Source: Epiperipatus broadwayi | Taxonomy: Eukaryota; Onychophora; Udeonychophora; Euonychophora; Peripatidae | Assembly: GCA_028023455.1 (NCBI GenBank) | Contig: JAQFVV010012396.1 | Location: forward strand, 4,745,085-4,809,084 | Length of the DNA stretch: 64,000 bases | Reading direction: 5' to 3' | Shown here: one piece after another, positions 1-13,402 of the stretch | Numbering within the stretch: the first letter of the stretch is position 1 | Layout of the letters: each line of letters starts with the position of its first letter | Translations under genes and position numbers: made by a program | The notes under the pieces: model-generated | What the model saw: the letters and a program-made list of their open reading frames with translations, nothing else | The model's database searches: none | What the model was told of the DNA's origin: nothing

Positions 1-89
1 TAAAATCAAGAATACCATGCTTTTTCTTTTCAGTTTTTTAAATAGCTCTTAACTGAAATAGTTGAGTTTTTTTGAAGATAGATTGAATG

Positions 90-2565
90 TGTGTATAAAA
101 GGACGTTTTTTCTAATAGGTATTTACAATCATGGTCCTTAATCTCAGAAGACTTAAAGTAATCAACCAAGGCAGCAAATTGTGGCTGAAGATGGGGGATG
201 TGTTAAAAATCTCCTGATTGTAAACCAGGCTGCCATTTAATAGTGATCTTTTATTTAGGTATTTACAACTTCAGGTAACTTTCACATGAAAAAAAAAAAA
301 AAAGAAGATTGCAAGACGTGAAAGAAGCACTGTTTAATATTAAATTAAAAAAGTGACTTTTGAGAAGGAGAAGAAAAGATAAATTGACAATTTATTTAAA
401 AAGTGGAAATGTACTGTACTTCAAAGGCACAAACTTTGGAAGTATAACTGGAGTAGGATTCATTGTAAATAAAAAAGTGAAAGAACACTATTGTGGAGAT
501 TGATATTATATCAAACAGACGGGCAATGTTAGTTATTAAATTTAATGGTAGATACCAAATGTAAATAATTCTGATTTATGTTCCAACAAGTTTTCAATGT
601 GATAAAGAAGTAGAGGATTTTTATATGGACATACAAAAGGCTTTTGATCACACCAAGCAACTTTTTTAAAATTGTCATGGGAGACTTTAATGATAGAAAT
701 GATAAACAATTGAAGCTCAAACTGTTATAAATAAATTTGGTTGTAATGATAGATATGGAAAAAAAAAACATAGATTTGTTTGCAAAAAAAAGAAAACATT
801 TTATATTGTGATTTTTTTTTTTTTTTAGAAAAATGCTAAATTGAAATGGACATTAAAGCATTTAAATGAAGATACAGCAGAATTGGATTATATTTTGATT
901 TATAGAAAATATGTATTTCAAGATTGTCATGTTCTTAATAAATTCAACATAGGAAGTGATCGTCAATTAGTGAGATGTAAAGATATATGTTAGTGCAAAA
1001 CTAGAGAGAGAAAAATTATTTATAAAAACAATATTCACGGTTGAAAGACCTAATATTTAGAAACATTCCACTAAATTTAAATTTGAACTTGCAAATTGTT
1101 TTCAAATCTTAACAGATTTTGAACATGATTTAGATTTGAACAAAATCAATAGGAATGTAACTGATGCACTTTTAAAAACTGCAATAAAGAAAGAACAGAA
1201 ATTGATCAGTAAAATTTTTACAGAGATAAGGCAATTTAAAAGAATGAATATGAAAATATATTAAAATGATGCATTAAAAAAAGCTGAATATCCAGAATTT
1301 TGTAAAATGATGTGAATTTTTTTTATTATGATATAAGTAAGAATTATTGTGAATTAACAAGGAATGTTATAGAAGAGAATAAAAGTCCCAAAAGTGTAAA
1401 ATAGCATTCTGATATTGATAGAAAGCCTATTTCTGAAAAACAAAATGTAACTATAAAAAGCGAGATAACATCATCAAATGGGTAGAAGAATTCTATCAAG
1501 AATTATAGAGCAATAAAGAACAAAAATGAGTACCTTCTACAATTACTATATTTTTTGAAGTGTTCAGAATTTTAAGTCAAAAAGTGAGACATGCAAAAAA
1601 AAAAAAGCTAGAGGAAATGATAGAATTATAAGTGATATTTTAAAACAAGTAGGTGAAGAGATAGAAATTTATTTGGCAAAGTTATATGTCAAATGTTTAA
1701 ATAATATAATTTTCCAGATGATTGGAAGATTGCAATGCTTACATTAATATTTAAAAAAATGATAAAGAGGATATTAAAAATTATAACTCAATCTACAGCA
1801 AACTTTGGATTTTAATCAATCAAAAAATCAAGTTGAATATAAAACTCTTTTTGGTACAATGGATCATATGCAAATATTGGGGGAAGTTATAAAAAGGACC
1901 AATGATTATGAATTGTCATTGTGCTTTGGATATATAGATTATGAAAAGCATTTGATCTTATAAGCATTTCTTCAATGATTAGAACATTGGATCATCGAGT
2001 ATATTGATCCAGAATATTGTTATATTCTGAAGAATATTTATAAAAATGCAATAGCAACAATTAGGTTACATAATAATATTAGGATGATTAATATTGAGAA
2101 GGATATAAGATAGTGTGACTCCATATCTCCAAAACTTTTTACAGCAGTTTTGCAAGAAATATTTTGTGGATTAAAATGGAAGCTAAGAAAGTAAAAGTAT
2201 ATGGAGATTATTTGAGTCATCTAGATTTTGCAGATAAGGTAATTGTTTTTGTAAATAATGCTTTAGAGTTTCAGAAAATGTTGCATTATCAGATGAAAAT
2301 AAGAAAATAGGACTAAAGGTAAATGTTAAAAAGACTAAAGTAATAATCAATAGATTATCTCAAAATAAAAAAATTATGATAAGTTAGAAGACGTTATTAC
2401 AAAAATCTTGATCAGATTATTATTGCAGATTGAAACATAATGGGTAAAATTAATCATAGGATTAAACTTAGTTGGAATGCTTTTGATAGAAATAATTTAA
2501 TATTAAAAGAAAATAGGCTTATGTCTTTGAAAAGAAAGATTTCAATAAATATCTTTCACCAAAAA
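90..2565 (+). pseudogene. RTE-type LINE copy 1, decayed endonuclease and reverse transcriptase
   Basis: This is a broken non-LTR retrotransposon of the RTE type, whose intact form encodes an AP-like endonuclease followed by a reverse transcriptase. The reading is scattered over all three frames. I can follow the 5' leader and the first endonuclease block to about 480, shared with the minus-strand copy at 37-38.8 kb. The endonuclease motif GDFN follows near 680-694. In the RT, FIDYEKAFD has become YIDYEKHL near 1930-1955, and the FADD catalytic box reads FADK near 2227-2240. The conserved INRRIKLGWNAF-type motif is INHRIKLSWNAF near 2449-2484. Similarity stops near 2565, where a different repeat begins. 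Family assignment rests on recalled RTE/BovB-like motifs. The copy cannot make an active protein. Confidence 0.8.
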
Positions 2566-3240
2566 GCCAATCAGCTGGAAACTGACATTCATAAAAACCT
2601 AAATAAAAATACTTTTAAATATATTCTGATCAGTCTAGACTCATTATTTTAAATGAATTTTAATTATTGAACTATTGTAACTATAGCTTAAAGTCATTTA
2701 TATTTTTATTACATCAAATTTATTATTGTTATAGTGTGTTAAATATATGTTGGGGTAAACAATTATTGATGTTTGCTTTAATTGTTATTTTGCCTATTTT
2801 TTCTCTCTCTTGTCACTGCAACACCTGTAAATTAGTGTAGTTATTTTATGTGTTACATAAATGTGCTAGATCCTGGTTAAGAGTATGAGCTAGTAATGGG
2901 ATATTTCAAGTTCTGGATTGTGTGCCTGTCATCCAAAGCATACTGACTATATAACCTATGGTTGGCTGGTGCCTGAGGTTGATCCTCAAAACAAATACAA
3001 TGCTTTGGGTGGCAGTCAGTTTGAATCCAGCAGTTGAAGTGGACCATGATCTGGAAATGCAATCATGTTATGCTTTGCATACCTCGATCTGATTGTCGGT
3101 ATTGTTGAGGGCTCTGCTATTAATGGTATTTTCCCCTCTGCTTGAAGGGCTGGTCCATTTCTGTATTATCTTTTTTAAATTATTATAAAAGAGTTTTAAA
3201 CTCATTTAAACCCAATTAAATAATATCTTCTTAGTGGACT
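2566..3240. repeat. Interspersed repeat family R1, copy 1
   Basis: About 670 bp that matches 6945-7637 in the same orientation, clearly similar but with many substitutions and small indels. Both copies start with a segment containing gacattcataaaaacc and end near ttttaaac...cccaattaaat. No protein is recognisable. It joins the truncated RTE copy directly, either as an alternative LINE tail or as a separate insertion. Family unknown. Confidence 0.65.
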
Positions 3241-5295
3241 CAGTTCAAATGCTATCCAATGTGAGAGTCAAAGTGCAATAAATTGGGACAGTATAATAAA
3301 ATTAAAAAAAGTACAATCATAATTAAAATTGAAAAAAAAAAGTTTGAAACTAAAATTAGAATAACATTGCATATTTATAAAAGTGAAATCGGTGAGCAGT
3401 GTGAGAATAGAAATAGTCCAAAGCAAACAAACTAAAATATTAAGGAATAATAATTGAAAATAGTTAAAAATATAATGTAATTAAAGAGGAGAGAGAAAAA
3501 AGTGGTCAAAAATTATAAATAATTTACTACTGAGGGTTTGGAATTTGTCAAACACTTCATTCAATTTAAAAATAAATAAAAAATAATGAAAAAAAATGCC
3601 TGACAAAGTTAGAGGGGTTTAGAGTGTATATTAACTGGACAGATTTTTAGAAAAAAAAAAACAAAGTTTATTGTACACAGATTATGAGAATGGAAATAAT
3701 GACAATAAAATAAAATATTTAGTTGTGAGAGTTAATAATGTAAAAGAAATAGAGTAAAGTCATGTTTTAGGTAAATATAATTTTTATTCTTTTATTCTGA
3801 AGTTTTGCACATATAAGTGAACTAAAGTAAAAAAAATTTTTATATATAATCAATATATGTTAATGAAATGAAATACAGTTAAATAAGTAAAATAAAATAA
3901 CTTTTTGAGAATCAAAATACAGTGATAAAATAGTAAATAAGTTTAATAAAGCATATAACAAAATAAAATCCATAATAAAATAAATAAAAAAATTGTAAAA
4001 TAAGCTTTCAAGTAAGTGTAGATTGAGCATAGGTAATTAGAATCATGAGGGTAAGTATAGATAAAAGAAGGTGTATAAAGTGTAGGCTGTTACTGTGTGA
4101 ACCTAGTATCCATAATGAACTAAATGGAGAGCGGGGGATAGATTTTATTTCTAGGATGAGGTTCTAGTAGAAAGGTTCTGGACCATTCAAATCACACTGG
4201 AAGAAATAGTCCCAATGCTGTATCTCAAAGATGTGCATTGGAAAAATATCAGCAAAAGCCACAAATCAGTTTATTAGGAGAAAAAAAATCCCATCATATA
4301 ATAAATCTCATTTTAGTATAAGCTGAATGATCAATGGATGAATACTGCTATTTTCAGTGACCCCATTTTATTTTCTAGGATGCAGACCTATTGAGGAAAA
4401 TAATGGGTTAATTCAATCAGCTGGTAAAGAAATTCCAGCATAGAAATTAAAGTTTTTTTTATTGTTTATTGCATAAGTCAAATATAAGTTAGATGTGTCT
4501 ACAATTTATGGCATTTCTCCTCTTTGTACACATCAGAAAGATGTATGTTGCTCCTCATAGTCATCACATATGACATCTGCTTGTGCTCCATGAGCACTGT
4601 AGGAGCTCTTTGAGTGCTTGTTGGATAATATGTTGTTTTCTTTCTTTACAGATGTAAAAAGTATAAGGATAATGTCAACCAAAATACAGGCATTTGATAG
4701 CTTAATGACATAGCTTTCAGAAAATGTTTACCTCAAATAAATCAGTTGAAATTTGGATTTTTGGAAATAGTTTTAATTGATCACAGTATTTAATTTTTTT
4801 TCTTTTATGATAACTTTTGTAATTACCACGAAGCGATAAAAGAAAAAAAATGGTTTACCAAATGCAAGTTAACATTTGCCATGTGTTATTCACAAACAAG
4901 GTCTACAATTAGAGCTTCAATGTAATAACTTATAAGTAAAATTTTAATTTTTTTAATAATATTTTTAAAAAAAATTTTAATTTTTTGAAAAAATTATCTT
5001 TTTTATTAATTTTAGTTTGTAATTAGTGTGTGTTAGTTTGTAGTTATATATTTATTTATGCTCATATAGAATTCATATCTATCATAATTTTCTAAACTTC
5101 TACCTACACTAATCCACTTATTCAAAAAGTATAATAATTTATTATTTATAATTATGTTTATATAATATGTTTGTGTTTACAAGTAATGAGTTATAAAACT
5201 AATAATCAAATGTATACAAAGATCACATACATAAGCATATAATCAAATTCTCATTCTTGTTTATGTTTTTGTTTATGCTTTGAAGTCACTCTGGT
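3241..5295. other. AT-rich stretch without recognisable gene
   Basis: Dense stops in every frame and many A and T runs. There is a slightly less AT-rich patch around 4500-4680 with no recognisable motif. Confidence 0.5.
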
Positions 5296-6075
5296 TTTGC
5301 TATATGTTTCATAACATTATTTTCAAGTCTATAGCTAACAAATGGACTATATGCAAATAAATTATATCTATATGATACAATAAATATGATACAATAAATA
5401 TAACAAGATAGCATCACTTAATATGCATAAAGAATATAAACATCACTTGTGTGCATAAAGAATATAAAAAGATAAACATCACTGGGGTCCATAAAGAATA
5501 TAAACATCACTGATGTACACAAAAAAATATAAAATGAAGAGATGAAACATTTTATCAGTGATATAGACAGTAGCCTACAATTTCTACTTTTAGATAGACA
5601 AAAATCCAATTGTTATGATGATTTCTTTTGTATCTTTTATTAGGATGAATCTTTTTCTTTATAGATGCCTTTGACATTTAGAATATTTGGGGTACAAGAT
5701 AAAAATGAAGAAGTCATATCCGACTTCTTTTGGAGATTATGAAGCTGTGGATTATCTCAGGTAAGACATATTATACATGTTTAGAAAGATAATTTTGTGA
5801 CAAATACAAAAAAATTATCACTGAAGATGTAATTCTAATTTTAATTAATGTTAATTTCCAATTATGAACAAACAATAAAATAATAATTATTTTGGATGTG
5901 AAAATTTCTTTTTTCCTTATTTTTTATATAGTTATCACTATTTATTTTATGCTCATTGTTTTTCTTAATTTTTCTATTTTCTAGCAATATAATTGTTTTT
6001 GCTCTAACATAATGAAAACTGAAGTTATTGTGAAAATTGTATCTCAGGCCAGTATTTAAAAAAATTCATTATGGT
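5296..6075. repeat. Repeat family R2, copy 1
   Basis: Similar along most of its length, in the same orientation, to 14958-15675. Landmarks are acattattttcaagtc at the left, a tagacaaaaatccaatt-like block in the middle and aaaactgaagttatt near the right end. No coding capacity is recognisable. This copy carries an internal expansion of a roughly 22-bp unit (5418-5530) that the other copy lacks. Confidence 0.65.
5418..5530. repeat. Short tandem repeat, unit about 22 bp
   Basis: Repeats of cataaagaatataaacatcac with small variations, at least three units, inside repeat R2 copy 1. The equivalent place in R2 copy 2 (about 15060-15090) has a single related unit. Confidence 0.7.
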
Positions 6076-6944
6076 GGCTTAGTCCCAAACAGATAATTTG
6101 TTGCAAGTCAATGTAGATTATGGCCTGGAAAGAAGAGTAGCATAAAAAGTTACCCTCTGAAATTTTTGTTAATCTGTATGCAATTAGTCACTTATTTGAT
6201 AGAAAAATATTATATAAATAAAAAAAAATCAAGTGGTAAAGCTAGAAAAATTAATAATAAGATATCAGAACTAAAATAGGTCAAATTGACACATTTTACC
6301 TCTCAAATAGGGGGGTGTATGATATACCACTGGTGAATATATATGTTACAAATACACATATATTTTGTTACATATGTTATCATTTAAAAATAAATGATCA
6401 GATTTATTGAAAAAGAAATAAAATCAAATAAAGGTGAATAGTCCAAAAATAATAATTAATTAACAAGTGGTTCTAAAAACATAGTCTTAAAAATAAAATA
6501 AACAGATTTCAAGTTAAGATCAAATTAAAAATAATGATAAGATATTAAAACAATAGGAGAAAAAAGTATATAAAGTCACTCTCCCTAATGTTTGTTATTC
6601 AGTCAGAGCTGCAATCTGCTAGATCATTTCTCAAGTGGGTTCATGTTATTGCATACACTTGGATTTCTATTAGTAAAGACAATTCAAAACATAGAATCAG
6701 AGTTTGGAGAACTTTTAAGTACATTAGAAGACTAGTTATTACTGTTGTGGACCACTTTAGTGCAGATGCCACCAAAATAATAACATGCATTACTGAAACT
6801 CCAGTCCTCTGTCAAATCAACTGTGCTCATCTAAACAAATGCCTGAAACAAATGTATAGATAGAGAATTGATGCTGCCACTAATCTTTCTCTCATTGTCA
6901 ACACAAAAAATGGAAACAAGCCCTGGAACCATTGATGGAAACCA
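6076..6944. other. AT-rich stretch, 91-codon open frame of doubtful meaning
   Basis: The left part is featureless AT-rich DNA. From 6588 to 6863 (+) an open frame of 91 codons has a more balanced composition (residues include VVDHFSADATKIITC), just upstream of repeat R1 copy 2. It matches no family I know and may be another piece of that repeat. Confidence 0.3.
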
Positions 6945-7637
6945 AAATGCCAACCACTTAGACACTGTCATTCATAAAAACCCAGGTAAAGATACTTTTA
7001 AAAATATTCTGATCACATTCTAGACTCATTATTTTAAATAAACTTTAATTAACAGACTATTATAACTATAGCATAAAGTCATTTATATTTTTCTTATGTC
7101 AAATTTATTATTGTTATAGTGTGTTAAATATATGTGTGCATAAATAAATATTGATGTTTGCTTTCATTGTTATTTTGTCTATTTTTCTCTCTCTCTTGTC
7201 AGTACATCACCAATAAATTAGTGTAGTTATTTTATGTGTTAAATAAATGTGCCGGACCCTGGTTAAGAGTATGAGCTAGTCATGGGATATTTCAAGTACT
7301 GGATTGTGTGTCTGCCATCCGAAGCATGTTGATTATGTAACCTCATTCGAAGTATGCTGACTATGTAACCCATGGTTGACTGGCATGTGAGGTTGATCTT
7401 CAAAACAAACAAAATACTTTGGATAGCAGGAATTTGAATCTAGCACTCGAGGTGAGCCATGGTCTGGAAATGTGATCATGTTATGCTTTGCATAGCTCAA
7501 TCTGATTGTGAGCATCATTGATGGCTCTGCTATCAATGGTATTTTCCCCTCTGCTTGATCCGTTCTGTTATTTTTTTAAATTATCATAAAAAAGTTTTAA
7601 ACCCAATTAAATATCTTTTTAGCAGACCTGGCTCAAT
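6945..7637. repeat. Interspersed repeat family R1, copy 2
   Basis: Second copy of the repeat at 2566-3240, same orientation. It contains a small local duplication around 7318-7372, where two versions of a gaagca/tatgctga(c)tatgtaacc block are adjacent. Copy 1 has only one. Confidence 0.65.
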
Positions 7638-9790
7638 ATATAAACTATATATGGCATTTCAGTTTTCTTTTTCATAAGATTCTTTGAAGTCAATAAGCCT
7701 TTTTAGCAGATTTCTTGCTTATATATACATAATCATTAAGCCTTAAAAGCAAAAAATTTTCCAATGCTTCACCATAAATGTTCTGCAAAATAGTATAATA
7801 AAAAAAAAAAACTTCATTATTTTATCATTCCATCTCATCTGAATATTTTTCTGGATCTGATGTTAGTCAAAAGTATTTTATAATATATTTATTCCAAGAT
7901 TATCTTCATTTAAATCTTTACAAAATAACACTAATTCCAATCTGACTCAAATTCTTTTTTTTTCCATCTGTTATTTATTTTTAATATATTTTTTACAACA
8001 GTACTTCGTCCTTTTGATTTTTGCTTAAATTTTAAAATACGATTTATATATGACGTTAGATAATAATGTTCATATCCATACACACTCATATATATAGATA
8101 AGTGGGAAAAAAATTGAAAGTTTGCATATTTTTTGCGATTTTTAAAGTACTTTTTTTTTTACCTTTAATAGTTTTTTTTTTTTTTTAATTTAAGCATCTT
8201 CATTTCCAATAATTATAAGGTTTATCAATTTTGGTTATAAACACAGAACATTTTTTTTTCTTTTACTGCTGAGGCCAGCAATTTTTTTTGTTTAGTTGCA
8301 GCTTTTTGATTAATCTTAATTCGCTAGTTTGATTCAATTTGGTGGTTATCAGCAATTAGCAGATTTGTAAAAGAGTTTTACAACAAAGTTCTTTGTTAAC
8401 AGCTGCCAGTACAATAGAAAATATCTTGCAGAAGAGACGAGAACAAAACAGAAAAAGAGAATAATAAATCAATAAAGATTAATGAAAGTTGCTGACAAGC
8501 TATTTGCAAAATAATAATAATAAACAGCTTTATAACAATAACTGAGATTAAACAAAACGGTATTAAACTAAATAAAAATGAGAAAAAACATATACGTTAG
8601 AAAAACACACTATTTAGACAAAGGTTGACTTTTATACAATAACAATATTAAATAAATCACAACGTTAATGATCTCCATAAATAAAAATTAAATTAAAAAG
8701 ATAAACAAGTTAACAAATACTAGCGAGTTTAATTGAGAAATTTATTAATTAATTGTACTAATATTAATAATGACTTGATTTGAAATAAACTATCCCATTA
8801 ATAACGATTTTAAAAAATGGATTAAAGGATTTAATCTTTATAATAAATTACTATTTTTTTTATTTATTAAAAAAAGAACTTTATAAAATAATTTTTCTCA
8901 TTATTTAAAAATTATATATCAATAATGAAAGTCGTGTGATATTCAATATCCAAGTAATTGCTTGATCAGTTTCATTCAAATAAACAAAGATTATATGTTT
9001 TATTCATCTAAAATGGATCCAGTAAAGTTTACTTTTAGAATATATCACTGTATTACGTGCTAATCATGCAGAGATGCGAGATGTTAGGTTAAATGGTTTT
9101 TTTTTTTTTAAATATCTCAATGTAGGACGAACATCCTTTCATTTTTATACTGATATAATGAAAATACAAATAATAACCAGACTAATATAATGCTACATGG
9201 ATAATGATTTTTTTTGTTTTATTTTATGCTCTATCCAAAAATAACCGGATAGACTGATTCAAGAGAAACATTCCAAATTTATTTGAAATCTAAAAAACAT
9301 TTTTAAGTATTACTTGAATTTGAAATCCTAGATGGTAGGCACACCAGAGATTGATGAAGTATTAAGAGTTTACTAATAAAATAAATTAAAAATATTTTCA
9401 TAAATAACTCGAATACAATAATTGTTGTGAAACTACTTTATATAATCATATATGTTTTTAAATTTTTTCATCCATAACTAAATGCTATGGGGAAAAAATT
9501 GAATAAAATGTGAATAAAATTTATACTATCATAACTGGAAGCTCAATATATTATTATCACTATCACTGAAAATAGTGTGAATATTTCTATGAAGAAAGAT
9601 ATGTAATAGAAAACAAATAGCAATGTGATTAGGTTACATAAAAAAGAAAGAAAATTGTATTTTTGTCATACTTTTTTTATATATTTATATTTTTGGTTTA
9701 ATTTTTTTATTTTATTATAATGTACCAATGATTATAAATAATAAAATATTTAGTGATGTTTTATAGGCATATGTGGTTATAGTATATTAT
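7638..9790. other. AT-rich stretch without recognisable gene
   Basis: Long T and A runs, and stops in all frames. I see no repeat partner elsewhere in the window and no protein motif. Confidence 0.5.
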
Positions 9791-9802
9791 AATCATATAT
9801 AT
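9791..9802. repeat. Left flanking direct repeat of FB-A1
   Basis: aatcatatatat, repeated at 10598-10609. Probable target-site duplication. The AT-rich composition means coincidence is possible. Confidence 0.5.
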
Positions 9803-10597
9803 GTAATATAGGGTATATGAGCACAGACTTTCACACCACCCACCCCTCTCCACTCCATCTAATAACACTGATACACCTAAACACATATATGCTGAAAAGA
9901 TAAATAATCACCAATATACGTATTTCATGCTAAACCAGCAATCATCAGTTGGTCCAGACTATCATCTTTACACACATATATAGTATAAGTGCTCAGATAT
10001 ATATTAAGATAGACTATCCTCATAGTTTAATGGACAGGCTTCAATCCACTCCACACTCCAACTCTTCAACCGTCCATCCAATTGAAAATCTGATGATGGA
10101 ATGCTCAAAGGCCACCCTGAGGCCGAGATTATTGTCACACCCATGTTGACCTAAGGTCAATCTGAACCCCACATGTACAGGACATAATCCATTTAATACA
10201 TATGCAAGGATGGGCAGACATCTCTATAATGTAATAACTGAAACACAGGCTTGTTATATACCTGTGGCTATATATATGTAATATAGGGTATATGAGTTGG
10301 AGTGTGGAGTGGATTGAAGCCTGTCCATTAAACTATGAGGATAGTCTATCTTAATATATATCTGAGCACTTATACTATATATGTGTGTAAAGATGATAGT
10401 CTGGACCAACTGATGATTGCTGGTTTAGCATGAAATACATATATTGGTGATTATTTATCTTTTCAGCATATATGTGTTTAGGTGTATCAGTGTTATTAGA
10501 TGGAGTGGAGAGGGGTGGGTGGTGTGAAAGTCTGTGCTCATATACCCTATATTACATATATATAGCCACAGGTATATAACAAGCCTGTGTTTCAGTT
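9803..10597. mobile_element. Foldback element FB-A1 with a 269-bp near-perfect inverted repeat
   Basis: Arms lie at about 9795-10063 and 10295-10564 with a 231-bp loop. Reading one arm against the reverse complement of the other, I see one clear mismatch, a CG/TG difference near 9918. The copy is flanked by a 12-bp direct repeat, aatcatatatat, at 9791-9802 and 10598-10609, which looks like a target-site duplication. The element then ends in tttcagtt, as does the shorter relative at 23145-23330. The loop also holds a reversed copy of that 3' end (about 10226-10296). Core motifs such as ccagcaatcatcagttggtc recur in the foldbacks at 28 and 59.6 kb. No protein coding was found; it must be mobilised in trans. 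Confidence 0.8.
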
Positions 10598-10630
10598 AAT
10601 CATATATATTGATTATTTAGCCACTAGAAT

Positions 10631-10641
10631 ATTAGGCTTAC

Positions 10642-10679
<38 letters not shown>

Positions 10680-10682
10680 AGC

Positions 10683-10687
<5 letters not shown>
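10631..10687. repeat. AT microsatellite inside a palindrome
   Basis: attaggcttacat, then a (TA)n run, then atgtaagcctaat: 13-bp perfect arms around the dinucleotide repeat. A second (TA)n run follows at 10687-10716. Confidence 0.8.
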
Positions 10688-10718
<31 letters not shown>

Positions 10719-10929
10719 TATTGGTTTGATAGATATTATAAAATGATTAATAATTAATCTACTTTGAAATATTGAATTCTTGGTTGATTGATAGTAAATT
10801 TATTAAAACTCAACAATAAAAATTTTATTCTCTTGTTTGTTATTGTTTTTATGAGTGATCTTATAAAATTTAGGCAGGGGTAAAAGTTGCCTAAATAGAT
10901 ATTTTTTATCATTAAAGCCACTATAATAA

Positions 10930-12890
10930 GAAAGTCCAATTTAGTCCAGTTTCACTTATTTTTAGTCTCTCTTCTTCACATCAGTTCTCTCATTTATTCA
11001 CCCCACTCATGATTTTTTTTAAATCTTTCATAATAAAATGTCCTGGGTTGAATGTAAACTATGACCATCTATTGTCATTTGTTGTATCAAATGTGAATTC
11101 AATCATCTCTTTTAACAAGTTCAGCTTATCCATTTAAGCTTTGATTTTTTTTGCTGATACTAGTGTTTGTTGTTTATTGTCTCATCTATGTATTTTGCTT
11201 TTGATCCATTTTTATTAATCCCTATTTGTATAATTTTATACTTTCTAATGTATTAAAATCTGCAGTTTGTATATACATTAATCTTTTATTAAATCCAAAT
11301 TTCTTTTCAAATATTTTTTTTAATATTAAATTATTTTTACCAAAATTATTGTACTGAAGTTTAATTCTATGATTAATTTTATTCATATTTTGTTACATTA
11401 TGTCAATAATTTGACAAATGCAATCTTAATTTTTAATTACTTCTAATGTAGTACTGTCTATTTAAATTTCTTTTTTTTTTTTTTTTGAAAAGTCTTAATG
11501 AACTTTTGTAATATTTCCTGAAATGGTGAAAGTTTATTTATAAAAACCATTATATCATTAAAAAGCTAGATCTATTTTTAGTATCTTTGCTTTTTATTTT
11601 GCTCCATAAAATAGTATTTCTTATACAACTATTATAAAATTATTTCAAAAAATAAAATTATCGTATTATTTATTTTCACTAACCTTAATCTTCTTAATAT
11701 TACTAATCTAATCATTATTGACAAATTTTGATGAATATTTTTTCAAAATTTGATAAGGCCCAGGGACTATATCATGACATTACAAAGAATTAATTACCAT
11801 CTAAAGATTTATAGAGTCAAATTTTCTCTTTCTAATCTGCAAACTCGAAAACAAAATGGCAAATTATGCTTATTAGTCTTTTATAAACTTTCTTTAAATA
11901 TATAAATGTAGTCTACTTTGCTATATCTTCTTGTTTTGGTTGATTTGGATTCAATTTTTTTGATGATGATTTATAATGATATAAATGTCTTACATGGAAA
12001 TGTTAAGTCTGTAAATTTTAAAATCTTTTTCATCTTTCTTAAATATCGATATTTCTACTGCATTATTGCTATCATATAATAAATCTTCATTATGTGGACC
12101 ATCTTGGTTAACAATTTCTCTATTTTGCCAATAAATATAGTGTTCTCATCATTTTATGCTTTAATTATAAGTCTCATCTCTTCAATTGTTTTTTATTCTT
12201 TATTATTATATAATTATTTGTAGATTTCTTTCACATTTTTTATAAAACCCCATCTCTTTTTTATTCCTACTGATTTTTTCCCTCAATACAATGATGTCAT
12301 TTTATGTCCTTGTACCAGGTTATTAAATTTTAAATAGTCAGTACTTCTAAATAAATTATTTTAAAATATTTTTAAATTCTTTATTTTTGTGTACATTTTT
12401 TTTTTACTTAATAGCTATCTGTGTAGTGATTATTAATGGAATTTCATGACAACCTTGAAGTCAGCATAAATTTATTAAAATATTTATTTTAAAATTAAAG
12501 ATGTCAAACTTTATTAATAGACTTTGCTTTTTAACTCTGCACTAATATACATTTTTTATCTCATCAATTAATTATCACTTCTTGTGTTGAATCTATTAAG
12601 CATTCTTAAAATATATATTTTCTATTAATCAAAAGAATTCTTAATATACATTACCGCCGCCCCCCCCCAATTTTACAAATCTATGTTCACTTTTATTTGT
12701 ACTTTTATATTCAAATAATCTCTTTTATTATTAAATCATATTCCAATTTTATCATTAAAATCGTCAATGGCATTATTTAATGTGTTTATTATGCGCAAAA
12801 TATATTATCCATCTGTATAGTTTTCATTCTTTCGTATTGCTTCTGCATCTGTTATGAAAGTAACATAAGTTCTTTAAAGATAGCATTTAA
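10930..12890 (-). pseudogene. RTE-type LINE copy 2, decayed
   Basis: On the minus strand, fragments of an RTE polyprotein appear in order from high to low coordinates. They are an endonuclease DFNDKIG motif near 12750, an RT block resembling the STTDHIF...DYEKAFDSIN region near 11800-11930 (now STVDY-like and damaged), and the INHRIKLQYNNFGKNNLILKK motif near 11290-11390. A degraded C-terminus follows toward 10930. Stops and frameshifts are frequent, so this is an old copy. The stretch 10745-10930 may be its 3' tail. Confidence 0.7.
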
Positions 12891-13350
12891 AATTAAAAAC
12901 CAAACAAAAAATATATAGCTTTCAATCTATGAATGAGCTAAATACAGTACAAACTAGATGCTAAGATAATATATTAGAACTATTTCTGTTAAAAAAGTTC
13001 ATCCATTGTTCTCATAATTAAGGAGTTCTTAGCATTTGTCTTTGATGGCATTTTTCTGTTTCTTTAAAAAATATTGTTTTTCTACTGAGGTAATCCACAT
13101 CTAAAATTTTTGAAACAATAGTACTTACATTATGTATATATATATAAATGTGCATAGATACACACGCAAACAAATTTATAAATATAACTTAACACTATTT
13201 ATAAATATGAGAAGTGACTAAAAAAAATTAGATTGTAAAAAAAACTCAATGACAGGAGTGATATACAATTAATTCTCTTTTTGCATGGTAGATCTCAAAA
13301 ATTATATGTAAAAGAAATCTGTGCAAAAATATGCATTGTATATATATATA
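12891..13350. other. AT-rich spacer
   Basis: No gene or repeat partner seen. A C tract sits just inside the neighbouring LINE at 12657-12669. Confidence 0.5.
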
Positions 13351-13402
13351 TATGATAAACAAAAATGCAAGTTAAAAAACTTGCTAACGCTTGTATTTAT
13401 GT

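Noticed and set aside
5418-5530. CRISPR-like repeat array
   Set aside because: Repeat units adjoin with irregular variation and no unique spacers, in a eukaryotic context. It is an ordinary minisatellite.
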